DNA of 64,000 nucleotides from Brassica napus (Eukaryota; Streptophyta; Magnoliopsida; Brassicales; Brassicaceae): NCBI RefSeq assembly GCF_020379485.1, contig NC_063452.1, positions 58,363,338 to 58,427,337 on the forward strand, written 5' to 3'. The position numbers were made by a program, and so were the translations under genes. The notes under the pieces are model-generated. The model was not told where the DNA came from. It was given only the letters and a program-made list of their open reading frames with translations, and searched no databases. This document shows positions 26,626-38,812 of this stretch, in pieces (the stretch's first letter is position 1; every line of letters begins with the position of its first letter).

Positions 26626-29179
26626 ATGATGAAGAAGAAGGCGTCGCAGCAGAAGCTGAGGTCCAGATGGAAGAGGAAACTATTCGCCACGTTTATGTTC
26701 GCTTTCTGCTTGGGGAGCTTCGTCTACTTCCAAGCTCGTTACAGTCGAATCGCTGCGTCGCTGAAGCCTCGTATCGATCAGAAACCGCAGATCGCCTTCC
26801 TCTTCATCGCGAGGAATCGTCTCCCTCTCGAGTTCGTCTGGGATGCCTTCTTTCTGGTATACACTAAAACTATAGTTTGGAATCAGATTAGTTTCGTGAT
26901 TATCTGTTTTGTTTTTTTTGCAGGGTGAGGATGGTAAGTTCTCAATATATGTTCACTCTAGACCTGGCTTCGTCCTCAGCGAGGCTACTACTCAATCAAA
27001 GTACTTCTTGAATCGTCAAGTTAATGACAGTATACAGGTTCGTTGCTATGAGAATTTATCAAAATCATTTTGACTTTTTTTTTTTTGCCAGCGTTTAGTT
27101 GATTTACTTGCTGATTATAGGTGGAGTGGGGAGAGGCAACCATGATTGAAGCAGAGCGTGTATTGCTTAGACATGCTCTTAGAGATCCGTTTAATCACCG
27201 CTTTGTTTTTCTTTCTGATAGGTGAGAGATTGATTCTGTATGATACTTGTGGTTGATGACTTGCTTGACTAAATTTTAGTTGTTTTTGGTTTCTTCTCAG
27301 CTGCATACCTCTGTACAGTTTCAGCTACACGTATAACTACATCATGTCAACACCAACTAGTTTCGTTGATAGGTCAGTGTTGCCTATCTTATAGAGAGTT
27401 GATATATACATAGCTTCACAGCTTAGACACTGACAAGGAAGAAATGTTTATGTTGGAAGTTTTCACCAAATTAGATTTTCTGATTGCAGCTTTGCGGATA
27501 CAAAAGATAAGCGTTATAATCCTAGAATGGATCCCGTAATTCATGTTCATAACTGGAGAAAAGGATCACAGGTGAAGTTCCAATGTTTACTATAATAATT
27601 TGGATTCTCATTTCATGTGCAGTTTCGCTGACGTCCTCTTTGTTCTGTTTTTCGTATGCTCTGTTCTTGTAGTGGGTCGTTCTAAATAGAAAACACGCAG
27701 AAATTGTGGTGAACGATACCATCGTCTTGCCTATGTTTCAGCAGCATTGCAGGGTAAGTTGTTAAAACCTTCACTTCATTAGCAAATTTTGAGATAGCAT
27801 GATACTGTAAAGATGGATATTTCATTAATTTCCAAATATGGTTTGGCTGGCAAGACCATCGTAGAACCACCAAAGTTAAAATTGGTTGTGAGCGTGAGAT
27901 TTGCTTTGTTAGACTGGTCACCGGCTTTTCACTTATAAACTTTATTTTTGCATATGATCTTGCAGCGGAAATCCCTTCCAGAGTTTTGGCGAGATCGTCC
28001 TGTAGTAAGTTCCTCTACTCTCACCTCTCATGATTAAGCACCACACATTATCAATATATCTTCCCATATTCATTCAAATCATGCACTAATTAGTCTGTTA
28101 GTTTCAGGATAATTAGTGTGGCACGAAAGTAGGGTTTGATATTTGACCAGGCCAATGTGTGTTGTACTAATGTAGTCTTGTTGTTTAGCCAGCTGAAGGT
28201 TGGAAGGAACACAACTGTATACCTGATGAGCACTACGTTCAGACACTGCTAGCTGTAAGATTAATCTTTGATCCAAACCTATGCTCTTTTAGGATTTAAT
28301 AGTACAATTAATGTAATCTGGTAATGCTTCGTAAATCCAGCAAAAGGGTGTAGATAGCGAACTCACAAGACGGTCACTGACACACTCAGCTTGGGACCTT
28401 ACTTCCTCTAAAAGTAATGAACGTCGTGGATGGCATCCTATGAGTTACAAGTTCTCCGATGCTACTCCTCACCTTATACAGTCTATTAAGGTATGCATCC
28501 TAGTCACTTATCAGATCAAAAGATAATATGTAAAACTCAGATTTTTTGGTTAGGCACACATCTTAGTCACTTATCAGACCGAACTGAAAGGCAAATTAAC
28601 TTTTGTTTGATTTGGTTATGATATCACATCTTAGGACTGTTGTTTGGTTATGATATCACATCACACTCAGTGACTCACAGACTAGTTACTAGTTATTTCG
28701 TTTGGTTTTCTGTAATTCTGGTTTCTTAAGCAGTCCATAAATTAAGTAATGCTATGATATCACATCTTAGGACTGCGAGCAACATTATATTTTGGCATAA
28801 CTAAAAATTTCCATCACAATATGTACCTTCGTTTCTATTACTATGGCTTTAAACTCTTTTAACAAGCTTAAAACAGGAAAAGAAACTCTAACAAAACACA
28901 TTGGACTCATAGGGAATCGACAATATCAACTATGAAACGGAGTACCGGCGAGAATGGTGTACTAGTAAAGGGAAACCGGCATCGTGTTTCCTCTTTGCCC
29001 GGAAGTTCACTCGTCCCGCCGCTCTCCGCCTCCTCCGTGAGGTTAGCTTTCTTTAACATTTAAAGCTGAAGCTAAGAACTATCATAACAAACATTTTGAT
29101 GGAACTCATTGTGGGTTTCTTTCTTCATCTGTTTCTTTGGCAGTCTATCTTGTTGAGGGACAAAGAGCAAGACAGTTAA
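26626..29179 (+). CDS. Core-2/I-branching beta-1,6-N-acetylglucosaminyltransferase-like protein (GT14 type)
   Basis: Eleven exons (26626-26856, 26924-27037, 27121-27221, 27301-27372, 27490-27571, 27673-27753, 27966-28004, 28189-28254, 28341-28490, 28913-29041, 29144-29179) give 366 residues. It is a type II Golgi protein: a basic cytoplasmic tail (KKKASQQKLRSRWKRK), a membrane anchor (LFATFMFAFCLGSFVYF) and a lumenal domain. Family motifs are IAFLFIARNRLPLEFVWDAF, FSIYVHSRPGF, VEWGEATMIEAERVLLRHAL, FVFLSDSCIPLYSFSYTYNY, WVVLNRKHAEIVV, PDEHYVQTLLA and CFLFARKFTRPAALRLL. The plant branch is annotated as Core-2/I-branching or DUF266; the substrate is not established. The second ATG at 26629 is an alternative start. 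The ninth intron (28491-28912) is the longest. Collinear with At5g14550. Confidence 0.93.
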
Positions 29180-29365
29180 AAGTAGTAGATCCTTAACCAT
29201 TCAAAAATCAAAATCATATATTATACATAGGTACGGAAGATTACAAAGAGTTATTACTTATTATGTTTGTGCTTGTAATTTGTAACACTACAAAGATGGA
29301 ATCTACATAGAAGCTTACCATTTTGTGAATGAATGAAGCAACGGAGCCGACAAAGATGGAGGGTA

Positions 29366-29486
29366 GAGAAGGAGCTCAGCAGGGGTGACCTGAGAACACA
29401 TGAAAAGAAAGATTTGTTCTAATGACGTGGTGTCATTACAGCCGTTGTCTGCACATGTGTTCTCATATCGACCCTGTCGAGATCCT
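29366..29486 (-). ncRNA. MIR398B: MIR398 precursor (MIR398B-like)
   Basis: Read on the minus strand, 29400-29380 is the complete 21-nt miR398b/c sequence (starts TGTGTTCTCAGG, ends CACCCCTG). The star strand lies upstream on the same strand at 29475-29455 (AGGGTCGATATGAGAACACA and one more base). The two arms pair across a loop of about 55 bases, and the flanks extend the stem (GGATCTCGACAGGG with CTGCTGAGCTCC). The 5' arm star / 3' arm mature layout is that of known MIR398 genes. miR398 cleaves mRNAs of Cu/Zn superoxide dismutases CSD1 and CSD2, their chaperone CCS and a cytochrome oxidase subunit when copper is scarce. Its place just past the Core-2/I-branching gene matches Arabidopsis MIR398B (At5g14545 next to At5g14550). 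The precursor bounds are approximate. Confidence 0.95.
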
Positions 29487-29586
29487 CTACCTTGATCTCT
29501 TCAAATCAGCAATAATTGATTTATTACAATTTGAGTTTCGTTTCCTATGGGAACTATAAATACACACATTACGAAAGGATTGGGTA

Positions 29587-29737
29587 GTACACACAATAGC
29601 ACCACAGAAAATTGTAGTATTGCGTCTTGTATAGTACAAGCGAAACAATGGACTTTGTGTACTACCAAAACTGATTAAAGAAAGAAAAGAAATGTCGACA
29701 TTGTACTTCTCAGCTAGTACAAAGACAAGTTTTGTAC
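29587..29737 (-). promoter_or_regulatory. Cluster of six GTAC copper-response cores upstream of MIR398
   Basis: GTAC occurs at 29587-29590, 29634-29637, 29659-29662, 29703-29706, 29717-29720 and 29734-29737. About 0.6 would be expected by chance in this length at equal base use. GTAC is the core bound by the copper-deficiency factor SPL7. The cluster is 110-260 bases upstream of the precursor, and a TATA-like TATTTATAG (minus strand, about 29562-29554) lies between. The sequence shows the motifs; SPL7 control is inferred from what is known of miR398 genes. Confidence 0.8.
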
Positions 29738-29744
29738 TACTATA

Positions 29745-31640
29745 TGATTTCTATCGTCCCTACTCCTTGTATCCTAATTATAGATCAAAGTGACACCACA
29801 ACTAGAAACGGGGAAACCAGAAAAAGCAAAAGCAACATATATATATAGTATTCAATTAGTCTCAATCGGATCTCGGTTTTTCGGATTTATCAAAATCAAT
29901 CTCACTTGGTTATATGAAATTTCGGTTCAGAACCGGTTCAAGTTCTATCGGGTTCGCATCAGGGTTAATATCTTCAAAAAACTGGTACAACCAAATGTAA
30001 TTTCGTATTGGAGTTCCAATTAGTCTGGTTCTTCTGTTTGAAGAACTTGATTTATACACACTTTGTAACCAAAACATAAGTAAAATTAAATTTTGACTCG
30101 TACAGATTCACTTTATCTTTTATATAAATATATATATTTGTTGTGAGTAGATAATGTTATATTATTATTTTGTATTAAATGTTATTTTGTTTTTCCTATA
30201 AAGCTAATATAATATTTCATATATTGTTTTTTTTTAATATGTTGCTATTTACTTTTCATGTCACTATTATATATCATATATGTGTCATCACATAATTAAT
30301 CGTATTTTATATGTACCATTATATAATTAATAGTATTTTATATGTACCATCATATAAATAATCATATATATTTTTCATAAAAATGTTACTTTGACATTTT
30401 TCATACAGATTAATTACACATATTCAACCAATTATTTGAGATAAATGAAATTATTTATAAAATCAATGCATTTGTAGTTAATTTTGAGCTGAAAGTTGTA
30501 TTGAAATTCTAAAAAAACATTCTTTTTGTAACAAGAAAAAAATGTTAAAGTGACACTTAATATGAAACATAGATAGTATATTTTAAAATTTTAATGTGAA
30601 ACAGAAAAACCATAATTGTCGGGCTTTGTATTATATTTTTCTTATATATATTTAAAATATCTTTTGTAATGGTTGTTGAAAAATAGTTTAGTAAAAATCT
30701 ATTTTTGAATTTATGTTTATTTTTGATATAAATCAATTTTAAATTAATATTTTGATTTGAAATATGTATATAAAGTTTAAATTTTGTTTTCTGATTATCT
30801 TAGACAAAATATGTTTTTAGGTAATTAGATTAGACAAATTTCGTATATTTTAAAACTGGTACAAATATATAGTTTCTCATAATATAATGGACTTCTAATT
30901 TTTTAGTAACATAACCCAATTACTTCTTTTTTCTTAATATACTGCTATTCATGTTTCTAAAAAATATTATATTCCTTTTTTTAGTGTTATCCATGTTTTC
31001 AAACATTTTCTAAAAGTACTTCTACTTTAATAAGATATATATATGGTTTTTGGGTTTTAAAGTACTTGATTTATACTTATTTTGTAACCAAAACATAAGT
31101 AAAATTGATTCAAAATAAAATGGAATATCGAACATGATTGAGAATATTCTCAAGTCTCTCGACGGTGTCAAGGAATATTCCGTCATTGTGTCGTCGAGAA
31201 CTTAACCAAGCACGGTTAGAAGCAAATGTGAGGGTAACCGGAAAAACTAACTTTGAAAATGAATGACCAAGCCTATTCACGATGGTTTCCGACATACTTC
31301 TCGTCTTTTCATTTTCCCAATATGTTTACTCTCAGTTCCTTTGGCTATCCTATTTTAGGTTATTATTCTTTTATAATATATTCAACTAATTAGATTTTTT
31401 TTACTTTAGTTAAAAGTATATTACATGAGAATAACTTTCACATATTTATTTGTACTATTATGTTTTATACTAATGTAATTTTATGGGCTTTGCATTATTT
31501 ATCATTATATTTTGCTAATTTTTTCCTTTTTCATCTTTTTAGTAAGAAATATTTCTAATCATTTGATAATATATATTCTGCATATACTTTATAAATTTAC
31601 AAATGTAAAACAATATTAGAGAGAATTTCTCACAACACAA
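29745..31640. other. AT-rich repeat DNA without recognisable genes
   Basis: A segment TTTGTAACCAAAACATAAGT with its flanks occurs at about 30040-30090 and again at 31062-31112, a direct repeat spaced about 1 kb. Around 30385-30575 is a diverged relative of the Stowaway element at 33637, recognisable by AAGTGACACTTAATATGAAAC. A 61-codon minus-strand frame at 31110-31295 is less AT-rich than its surroundings and could be a gene fragment, but it was not recognised. Confidence 0.5.
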
Positions 31641-32900
31641 ATTCTCATATATGTTGTCAACTGTAGTTTAACTAATGTTGTCTACTATATATTTTTTATT
31701 TATTAATAATAACAATCCCAACTAATGTCAAAAATTGTGTTGTTTCATGATAAAAGTTGCATTAGTTTAAAATTTGTCTATATATATATATGTGTGTGAG
31801 TGTGTGTGTGTCTTTTCAATATCATCTTTAAAATTTATTTGTTTGAAGAGTTGTGTCTTTTTAATTAGCTTTAAAATAGTTAAAATGTTCCAAAAAGTGA
31901 TTTCCTAAAAATTTAAGAACTGTGTCTATTTATTTGGTTGTAATATTTCATCTTAAAAGTTGTATTAAGAAATTGACAAATTATATATGCCTCTTTTCAA
32001 CATATCTCTAAAATGTATTAGGTTTAACACTTATGCCTTTTAAATTAGTTTTAAAATGAGTTAAAATATCTCATCTTTCTAAACATTTAAGAGCTGTGTC
32101 TTCTTATTATTAAAAGCAAATTATTTTTAACGAAGTTGCTAAAATATCTCAATAAATGTCTCTCTATATGTGTCTTTTCATTATGCAATAATGTGATTTC
32201 TTGTAATGATGTGTCTATTCTAAATATATTGTCAAATTAGAAAACTAAAACTAGTTTTAAAAGTTATCAAATTATGAAATGATGTGTGTATCTATAATTT
32301 TATGTATTTTCATTATAATGTCAAAGGTTGTGTGTTTTCATTCTTTTCATTTTCTAAAATATATTATTTTTAAGAGTCTGTGTCTTTTCATGTGCAATTT
32401 TTCTTCTCAAAAACTAATAAATGCTACATTTCATGTAAAGACTTAAGAGATTTAATTTTTCATATTGATACACTGACTTTAGATATGAAATAATTGTAAA
32501 TATTTAAATAAAAATATTAATAAATAGATATGAGCAAAAATAAAAGTGAAAAGACACAACTTTTCATCTCAAAAACTAATAAATGCACATGTAAAAAGAA
32601 TTTAAGAGATACAACTTTTTATGTTAAAAATCCTTAAGTGATTTAAATTTTCATATTAATACACTGATTTTTAGATATAAAACAATTGAAAATATTGTGA
32701 AATATTAATGAGTAGATATGAACAAAGTAAAAATGAAAAGACACAAGTTTTTATCTTAAAAACAATAAATGCAACTTTTCATGTAAATAACTTAAGAGAT
32801 GCAACTTTTTATACTAACCCTAACTAAACAATTATAAATATTTATGTAAGGTATTAATAAATGGATAGGAACAAAATAAAAATAAAAAGACATCTCTATT
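31640..32900. repeat. Inverted and tandem AT-rich repeat block
   Basis: The left half carries many GTGTCTTTTCA-type motifs and the right half their complements (GAAAAGACACAA), so the block folds on itself. The right half also contains three tandem units of about 160-190 bases, starting near 32403, 32566 and 32752. They share CAAAAACTAATAAATGC, ACTTAAGAGAT and ATATTAATACACTGA. There is no coding capacity. It is probably a degenerate foldback or MITE cluster. Confidence 0.6.
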
Positions 32901-33636
32901 CATTTTTTGTCGGTATTTACATCACATATAAAATTTTAGAACTAATTTTTTTCTAAAATTCAGATGATAAGTCCTTGAAAATTATTGCAACCATTAGTTA
33001 ACCATTGTAATGGTTGGTTGTCAATTATTACAACCGTTAGTTTTGTATATAAATAATTATGGTAATAACAAATCACAACTAAAATAAAAACATATAAATA
33101 AAAAATCACAAATAGATTATAAAATGGAGAGTTTCATTGTTCAAGACTTCAAGTTCATAAAAAAATCATTGTTTGAATATATAAAAAGCAAATAATGCAC
33201 ACAAGAAGAATACATGTGTAATTTACCAATAAAAATATGTTTTGTACACGATCTCTTAAGTTACCATATAATCATGTTTACGACAATACATATTTTTTAC
33301 ATAGCTTCAAAAAATCATAAATGTCATACTTATCGTTATAAATTAATTTATTATATTAGTAAAAATGTGTTTGTTTATATTACTTATAAGCTACAAATGT
33401 GTTTGTTTATATTACTTACTTCAAAAAATGTTCAATAGTAATTAAAACTTCAGAATAACTTAGCTAAACTAATAGACGATGTGTATTTTAATTGGTGTTG
33501 ACGTTTTTTTAATTTAGTTGTAATAGAAAAATATAAAAATATATTTTTATATTATTATCTATAAATTAATATAAACACATATATTCTACGTTTTGACATA
33601 AAAACTTTCTCAAAAGTAAAATTAAGAAATTATATA
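32901..33636. other. AT-rich spacer
   Basis: The stretch includes two short direct repeats (TTTGTTTATATTACTTA at about 33370 and 33403). No gene or clear element was seen. Confidence 0.5.
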
Positions 33637-33897
33637 CTCTCTATGTTTCTTAAAGAGTGTCATTTTAGTTTTTTTCTTGTTACGTAAAAAATGTACGTCA
33701 TTTTAGATTTTCAATGCAGTTTTTACTTATTTTCAGCTAAATATTAATTGCAAAATGCATTGATCTAATAAATAAACTTATTTATCTCAAATATCATTGA
33801 TCAATTAGACGTAACTAATGAAAACCTAAATACATTTCTCATTTTCTTAATATGTGTGAAAAGTGTCTAAGTGACACTTATAATGAAACGAAGGGAG
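33637..33897. mobile_element. Stowaway-type MITE (Tc1/mariner group)
   Basis: The ends are CTCTCTATGTTTCTTAAAGA and, inverted, CTCCCTTCGTTTCATTATAA. Both are followed inwards by a GTGTCA / AGTGTCA segment, the typical CTCCCTCCGTTTC inverted repeat. The element is flanked by TA on both sides (33635-33636 and 33898-33899), the Tc1/mariner target duplication. It is 261 bases long and non-coding. Confidence 0.85.
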
Positions 33898-34481
33898 TAT
33901 AAGTTATAAAGTAGTATATTTATTTATATAAAATGAGTTTTCACGCGATATCACATGAGTTCTTTACCTAGTATTTATAATTGTCACCTTAATTTATGTT
34001 GTTAGAAATGTGATTTATATCTACCAATATTAGACAACATTTCACACAACATAATTCTCATATATATGTATGCATAAATTACATAAAATATCAAATACAT
34101 ATTTTATTGGTCTATTAGTTATATTTTAAAGTTTGATAAAATAATATTTCTAAATATGACCTTAAGACCCTTGCAGAGTAAATGTTTCCCTAGCTATAGC
34201 ATCCATTGCAAGGTCTAGATAGACATCAACATTCTTGTTGTAATACCATGTAATATTTTCGTGTGTTTTTCTTGATTTAATTTGAATGCTAAATTACGAT
34301 AACATATGTTATGAAGAGTGGATCTCCAATCTTGGTAGATATAAACCACATTTCTCACGACATAAGTTAAGGTGACTATTATAAAAAAAAGGCATATAGT
34401 AGATAACATTAGTTAAGCTCGGTTCTTGTGAACTTATTAAGGTTATTAAGCTTAAGAGTTAATACTGTTAAATTGTTACAA
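33898..34481. other. AT-rich spacer between the MITE and the HMA pseudogene
   Basis: No gene, terminal repeat or RNA gene was recognised. Confidence 0.5.
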
Positions 34482-35415
34482 ACAATGGGAGCAACACTTG
34501 GTATGAGAGACTACACAGAAGCTGTAAAGGTTTTATTCTTATTCAGAATTGTTGAATGGCTCCAATAAGGGCCAGCTATAAGGTTTTTTGCTTCCACCAT
34601 TTTTCATGTTCTTGTTATGCAAGTTTCCAAAGATGCCGTGATTGGTCAAGTATTGGTTCGAGTGTAAATAAATTTTCAGGCAAGCACGGTGATTTAGTCG
34701 CTTATGTGTTTAACTCCAAATAAGGTTTTTTTTTTGTCACATAAGGTTGTTGTGATAGCAGAGACTGGAGAAGAATTTGAAGTGGGTGGGCTCAAGATCA
34801 ATACTACTATAGAAATAAAAGAAGGTTTAATCTTTCTCATTTACCTTTCAAGGTTACAGAACTGTGAAAACAACTAGTTGAGGATTGCGTGGTTGCAAAG
34901 ATGGCAAAGCTAGTGGAAGAAGCTCAGAACAGCAAAACCTAAACTCATAGATTTATAGACGAATGTTCTAAGTACTATAATCCAGATTAGTAACAGAATC
35001 AACAACTGACTTTTTGTTCTTTATGTACTTGAGTCGCGTAGGGATTGAAATCTCATCTTCTTTTTGCCTTGTACGCAACAAGCATCATATCTGGTTTGTG
35101 GTTTTCCCATTCGCATTGAAAGTTTACAACATGAACCATTGGTTCACTTAGCAGTAGTTGTGTTAGTAAGTGCTTTTCCTTGTGGGCTTATTCTCTCAAC
35201 ACCAGTAGCCACTTTTTGTGCGCTCACTAAGGTGGACACATCATGACTTCTTATCAAAGAAACTTATTATTTTAAGACCTAGCCAAGATAAAGACCGTTG
35301 ATTTTGACAAAACTGGGACTAGCACTAGAGACAAGTTCATCATTAAGGATTTCAAGTCACTTCCAAAGATATGTATTCACAGCTTGCTTTACTTGTGAAA
35401 CATATGTCTGGCATT
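34482..35415 (+). pseudogene. Decayed heavy-metal P1B-type ATPase (HMA2/3/4-like)
   Basis: Fragments in all three frames follow the order of plant Zn/Cd-pumping HMAs. ATLGMRDYTEAVKVLFLFRI (34491 on) is the membrane segment before the actuator domain and ends in a stop. VVVIAETGEEFEVGGLKINT (about 34747) is the actuator start. From about 34890 CVVAKMAKLVEEAQNSKT continues to [25 protein letters not shown] (35160-35219) is the transmembrane metal-site helix with the CPC motif changed to [11 protein letters not shown] (35297-35320) is the phosphorylation loop with its Asp. After FKSL the similarity fades. Stops, frameshifts, the lost first Cys and missing N- and C-terminal domains mean it cannot make a working pump. 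Intron positions could not be resolved. Confidence 0.88.
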
Positions 35416-36700
35416 TTAACCAATTTAGTAAGCCACTTCAAGTTTTGTTTATTTTCCTTGTGGATGTTATTTTCACACATTTAGTCTATAAGCAGATACT
35501 TGACCTTAAGTTACATGTCATGACATGAAGGTGGTGGATCCTTAATTGTACAAACGTAAACGCGGCGTAGATATTTGCCTTCTCGACATTCATGGTTGAA
35601 ACGTTTTCATATACATTTAGTTATTTTTGGTGCAACTAACTTTGTATAGTAATTAATTCTTGGTGTTCAAAAAAAAAAGTAATTAGTTCTTATGTTTACA
35701 CTGCTAATCATATAAACCTCTCTTAATACTCATAAAAGAAGTACATTGAGGAGAACGTCTATATGCCACTCGAGAATGTACTACATTCTCTTATACATAG
35801 CTGAAGCACTCGGCATGCATTCGAGAATGTACTGAAAAATATGATCCAACTTACGTACTATGGATAGTATGGATCAATATAGCATTAGAAAAAAACTTGT
35901 TAATCTCAATATCAATATCGCCTTAACATATTGTTTATGAGTATGGTAAAATTAGAAACTAAAATCTAATAAATTCCAAAATTGAAATATCAGAAGTTGA
36001 ACTCAAATAATTTTGATTCTCATTCAAAACTATATTTAAACTTGGATATTTAGATTGTAGTTTGTACTGCAAATCTAGAGTATGGTTTGTTGTGGTTATG
36101 GTTGATATAGTATGGTTTTTATGGATTTTGACCATGTTATAAATTGGTTTTTAGATCCTATTATATATTATAAGTGGTTTTAAAATCAAAATCCTTTCAG
36201 ATCTATGTGTGTTTTGGACAACTTTAAAAATTCTGGAACAAATTGAAATACAAAACTATGCTCAAAAGTTTAGCAAAAGATGGAGGACTTCCCACCAATA
36301 GATTTCTCTCATAGATCTCCCTCAGATTTGGACACAAGATATATGTTCAAGTTATGACCAACAATTTCTGTAATGTCTGGATTTTGAGACATGAGTACAA
36401 TGACTTATCTTTCCAGCTTATGATTTATAAAACTTAACTCACATTCAAATAAATGTTTTCATTGTGTTCTGTCACAATTAACTCACTCGAAGTTCTGTAC
36501 TATAAAGTCTGAAACTTATCCAAAAGGTGTCGTCTTTTCAATTGCTCTGTTTTGAGAAAGCTTCTTCTTCCTCCTTTTCAACATCTGCTGTTTCCGACAC
36601 AATCTTTTTGAATAGAGATTTTGCTGAGGAGGCAACTGACCATTGGAGAACGCTGTGACCTCTGTTCGGTTAACACAGCTTGCTTCTCCTTTTTTTTTGT
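35416..36700. other. Non-coding stretch, nothing recognised
   Basis: AT-rich sequence with two short repeats of CATTCGAGAATGTACT / CACTCGAGAATGTACT (about 35767 and 35818). No gene, element ends or RNA gene were seen. A 62-codon minus frame at 36516-36704 has no recognisable similarity. Confidence 0.45.
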
Positions 36701-38010
36701 ACATTTTTCAGTTTGGCCGCTGCTTCATTCATCAAACCAAATCTATTAAATCCAGAATAACAACTCAGACCTTGACCAAACCGAGCCAACAACTGCTGGT
36801 TAAAATCAAACCAACTCCTAAGACTTGACCTCTTTTTAAGTAGAGGAGGTGTTTACAAGTGTCAATCTCTCTTTATCAAACGGAGCTGTTCCCGATAACC
36901 TAGCTCCGGTACCTGAGAATATGAGATAATTGAAGATTCCACGAGAAACATGATTTGCTCCTCTTCTTCTTCTTCTTCTAATCACCGGAGATCTCGTGCA
37001 GTTCATCAAACCTCCGTGTAACTCTTTCCTCAACAGATCCATCGCGTCTCTCGATTCCTCATCATCGCGTTCGATTCGATCCCCACGCCATTTGCTCGGA
37101 GAGCTTAAAAAAAACGGCACACAGTTTACAAAGGAAGATATCGGGTAGTTTTAGTACAAAACGGCGAGATGTTTACTTAATAACTGAGCAAAGATAACGC
37201 TTCTTCTTTTTCTTTCTGTTTTCGTCTAGTTTAGCGAGAAGCACAGTGAGTGAGTGAGTGATAATAATAAACGACGCCGGATGCTTCGTGAATCCATTTC
37301 TCCGGATGATGCTTTAGAGCTTCTTCTGACACGTGTTATCTCGATAAAATACTTTATTTTCCGATGTGGAAATAACATGAGCCGTCGCCCGTCACATTCC
37401 ACATGAGCTAAATTCCATGTACTATTATTTTCCCGAAAACTTGGGTTAAAGAGGTTGGCCGGCCCAAATAAAACTGTAGCGGCTATCGAGCGTGGCTTGC
37501 ACAATCCAAATCCAATAGAAATGTATATTGGCTTTTAAATGTATGATACACTCAGTCACTTGGAACAATCCAAACCAACGATTACAGAAATGGACGCTGC
37601 TAAGAAAACAAAAAATGTAACCATCAACCATCTGCATATATGTTTGTTTGCCTCTTTTTGTTTTGTAATAAGTGCATGTTTTTGTAAGAAAACAAAACAC
37701 ACACAAGTGATGAATGGTGGAAATTGACGGCTGCAGTTTTGTTGTTCATTGGAGACTGAGTATAAGTTTTGTTGTTTCTTCGTTAAGAGTCCGGGGATAT
37801 ATTATTCCAGACACATCATTGATTTTGTTTCATCCTCACCGTTCACGTTTTCCAACCCTTATAAATAAATTAATTAATAACAGTCCTAAATCATATGCTG
37901 CCAACAAATAGAATGAATGTTTGTTTTGCCAACGTAGTTAATTGTATCGCGGTGGGTAGTAGGCAGGTTTCGTGGTCCCTACTTCCAATATGAGTTAAAA
38001 TTGAATAATA

Positions 38011-38812
38011 GTATAAGGGGGTTACTAAGACAATAATTTGGAAAGAGTTTAGTGATTTTAGAAGTTGACACATTTTTAAAAGTTTAGTAAATTTAAACAA
38101 ATGTTTTCTAAATTTCAATCAAATATTTTGTATTGATTTCCATAGATTGTTATTGATTATTAAGAATTTGCACAATGTATGTTTTCAAAAAGTTTCTCCT
38201 TCTAAAGTAATATACAAAATATTGTAGAAATTTTCATAGCAATGAATCTTGATGAGATACTAGTGTATTATTGTTTGGTGTGTTCACATAGGCAAATGCA
38301 TTTTATGGTATTGGTTCTTTGTGTTATGGTTTGTTCTTTGTTTTGTTATGAAAATAGTCATTTTTATCTTCATATTAGATTTTTATCAGTTTTATTTTAC
38401 ATTTTGAGACATCACTCTTACCAACGAAAGATTATGTTTGAACACATCAAATACAAAACTAACTAACAAAGAGATCTTCGAAAATATATCATATGGTATG
38501 TGAATGTTTTTATTACTACACATATTTCATAAATCTTATGAGTAGACATGATATTTTCAAAGTCTAGTCTTATGAGTAAAAATATAAAGAATTTGGTTTC
38601 CAATAACCATAGATTTTAATAGAATAGCAAAATAAATAAAAACTAGACTTTTTGAATAACAAAATATTTGAATGAAATTTAAAAGTCTTTAAACCAATAA
38701 CAATGGATTTTAAAAAGATTTTAGAAATCCATAAACTAATAACAATAGATCATTAAAATTTTATAATTCCTTACGGATTCTTATACCAATAACCCCTAAG
38801 ATTCAAAAACCT
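38011..38812. mobile_element. Probable MITE-like insertion in copy A only
   Basis: Copy B reads straight from GAGTTAAAATTGAATAATA into GAAAACTAATATTTTAACC, while copy A has about 0.8 kb between these points. The insert begins GTATAAGGGGGTTA and ends, inverted, CTTAGGGGTTATTGGTATAA. Inside, repeated motifs such as CCAATAACAATAGAT occur. No transposase is present. The right boundary is uncertain by about 30 bases and the superfamily is not assigned. Confidence 0.5.

Noticed and set aside
29745..36700. Several 60-80 codon frames in AT-rich DNA
   Set aside because: Apart from the HMA fragments, none has recognisable motifs or codon bias; they are expected by chance at this length and composition.
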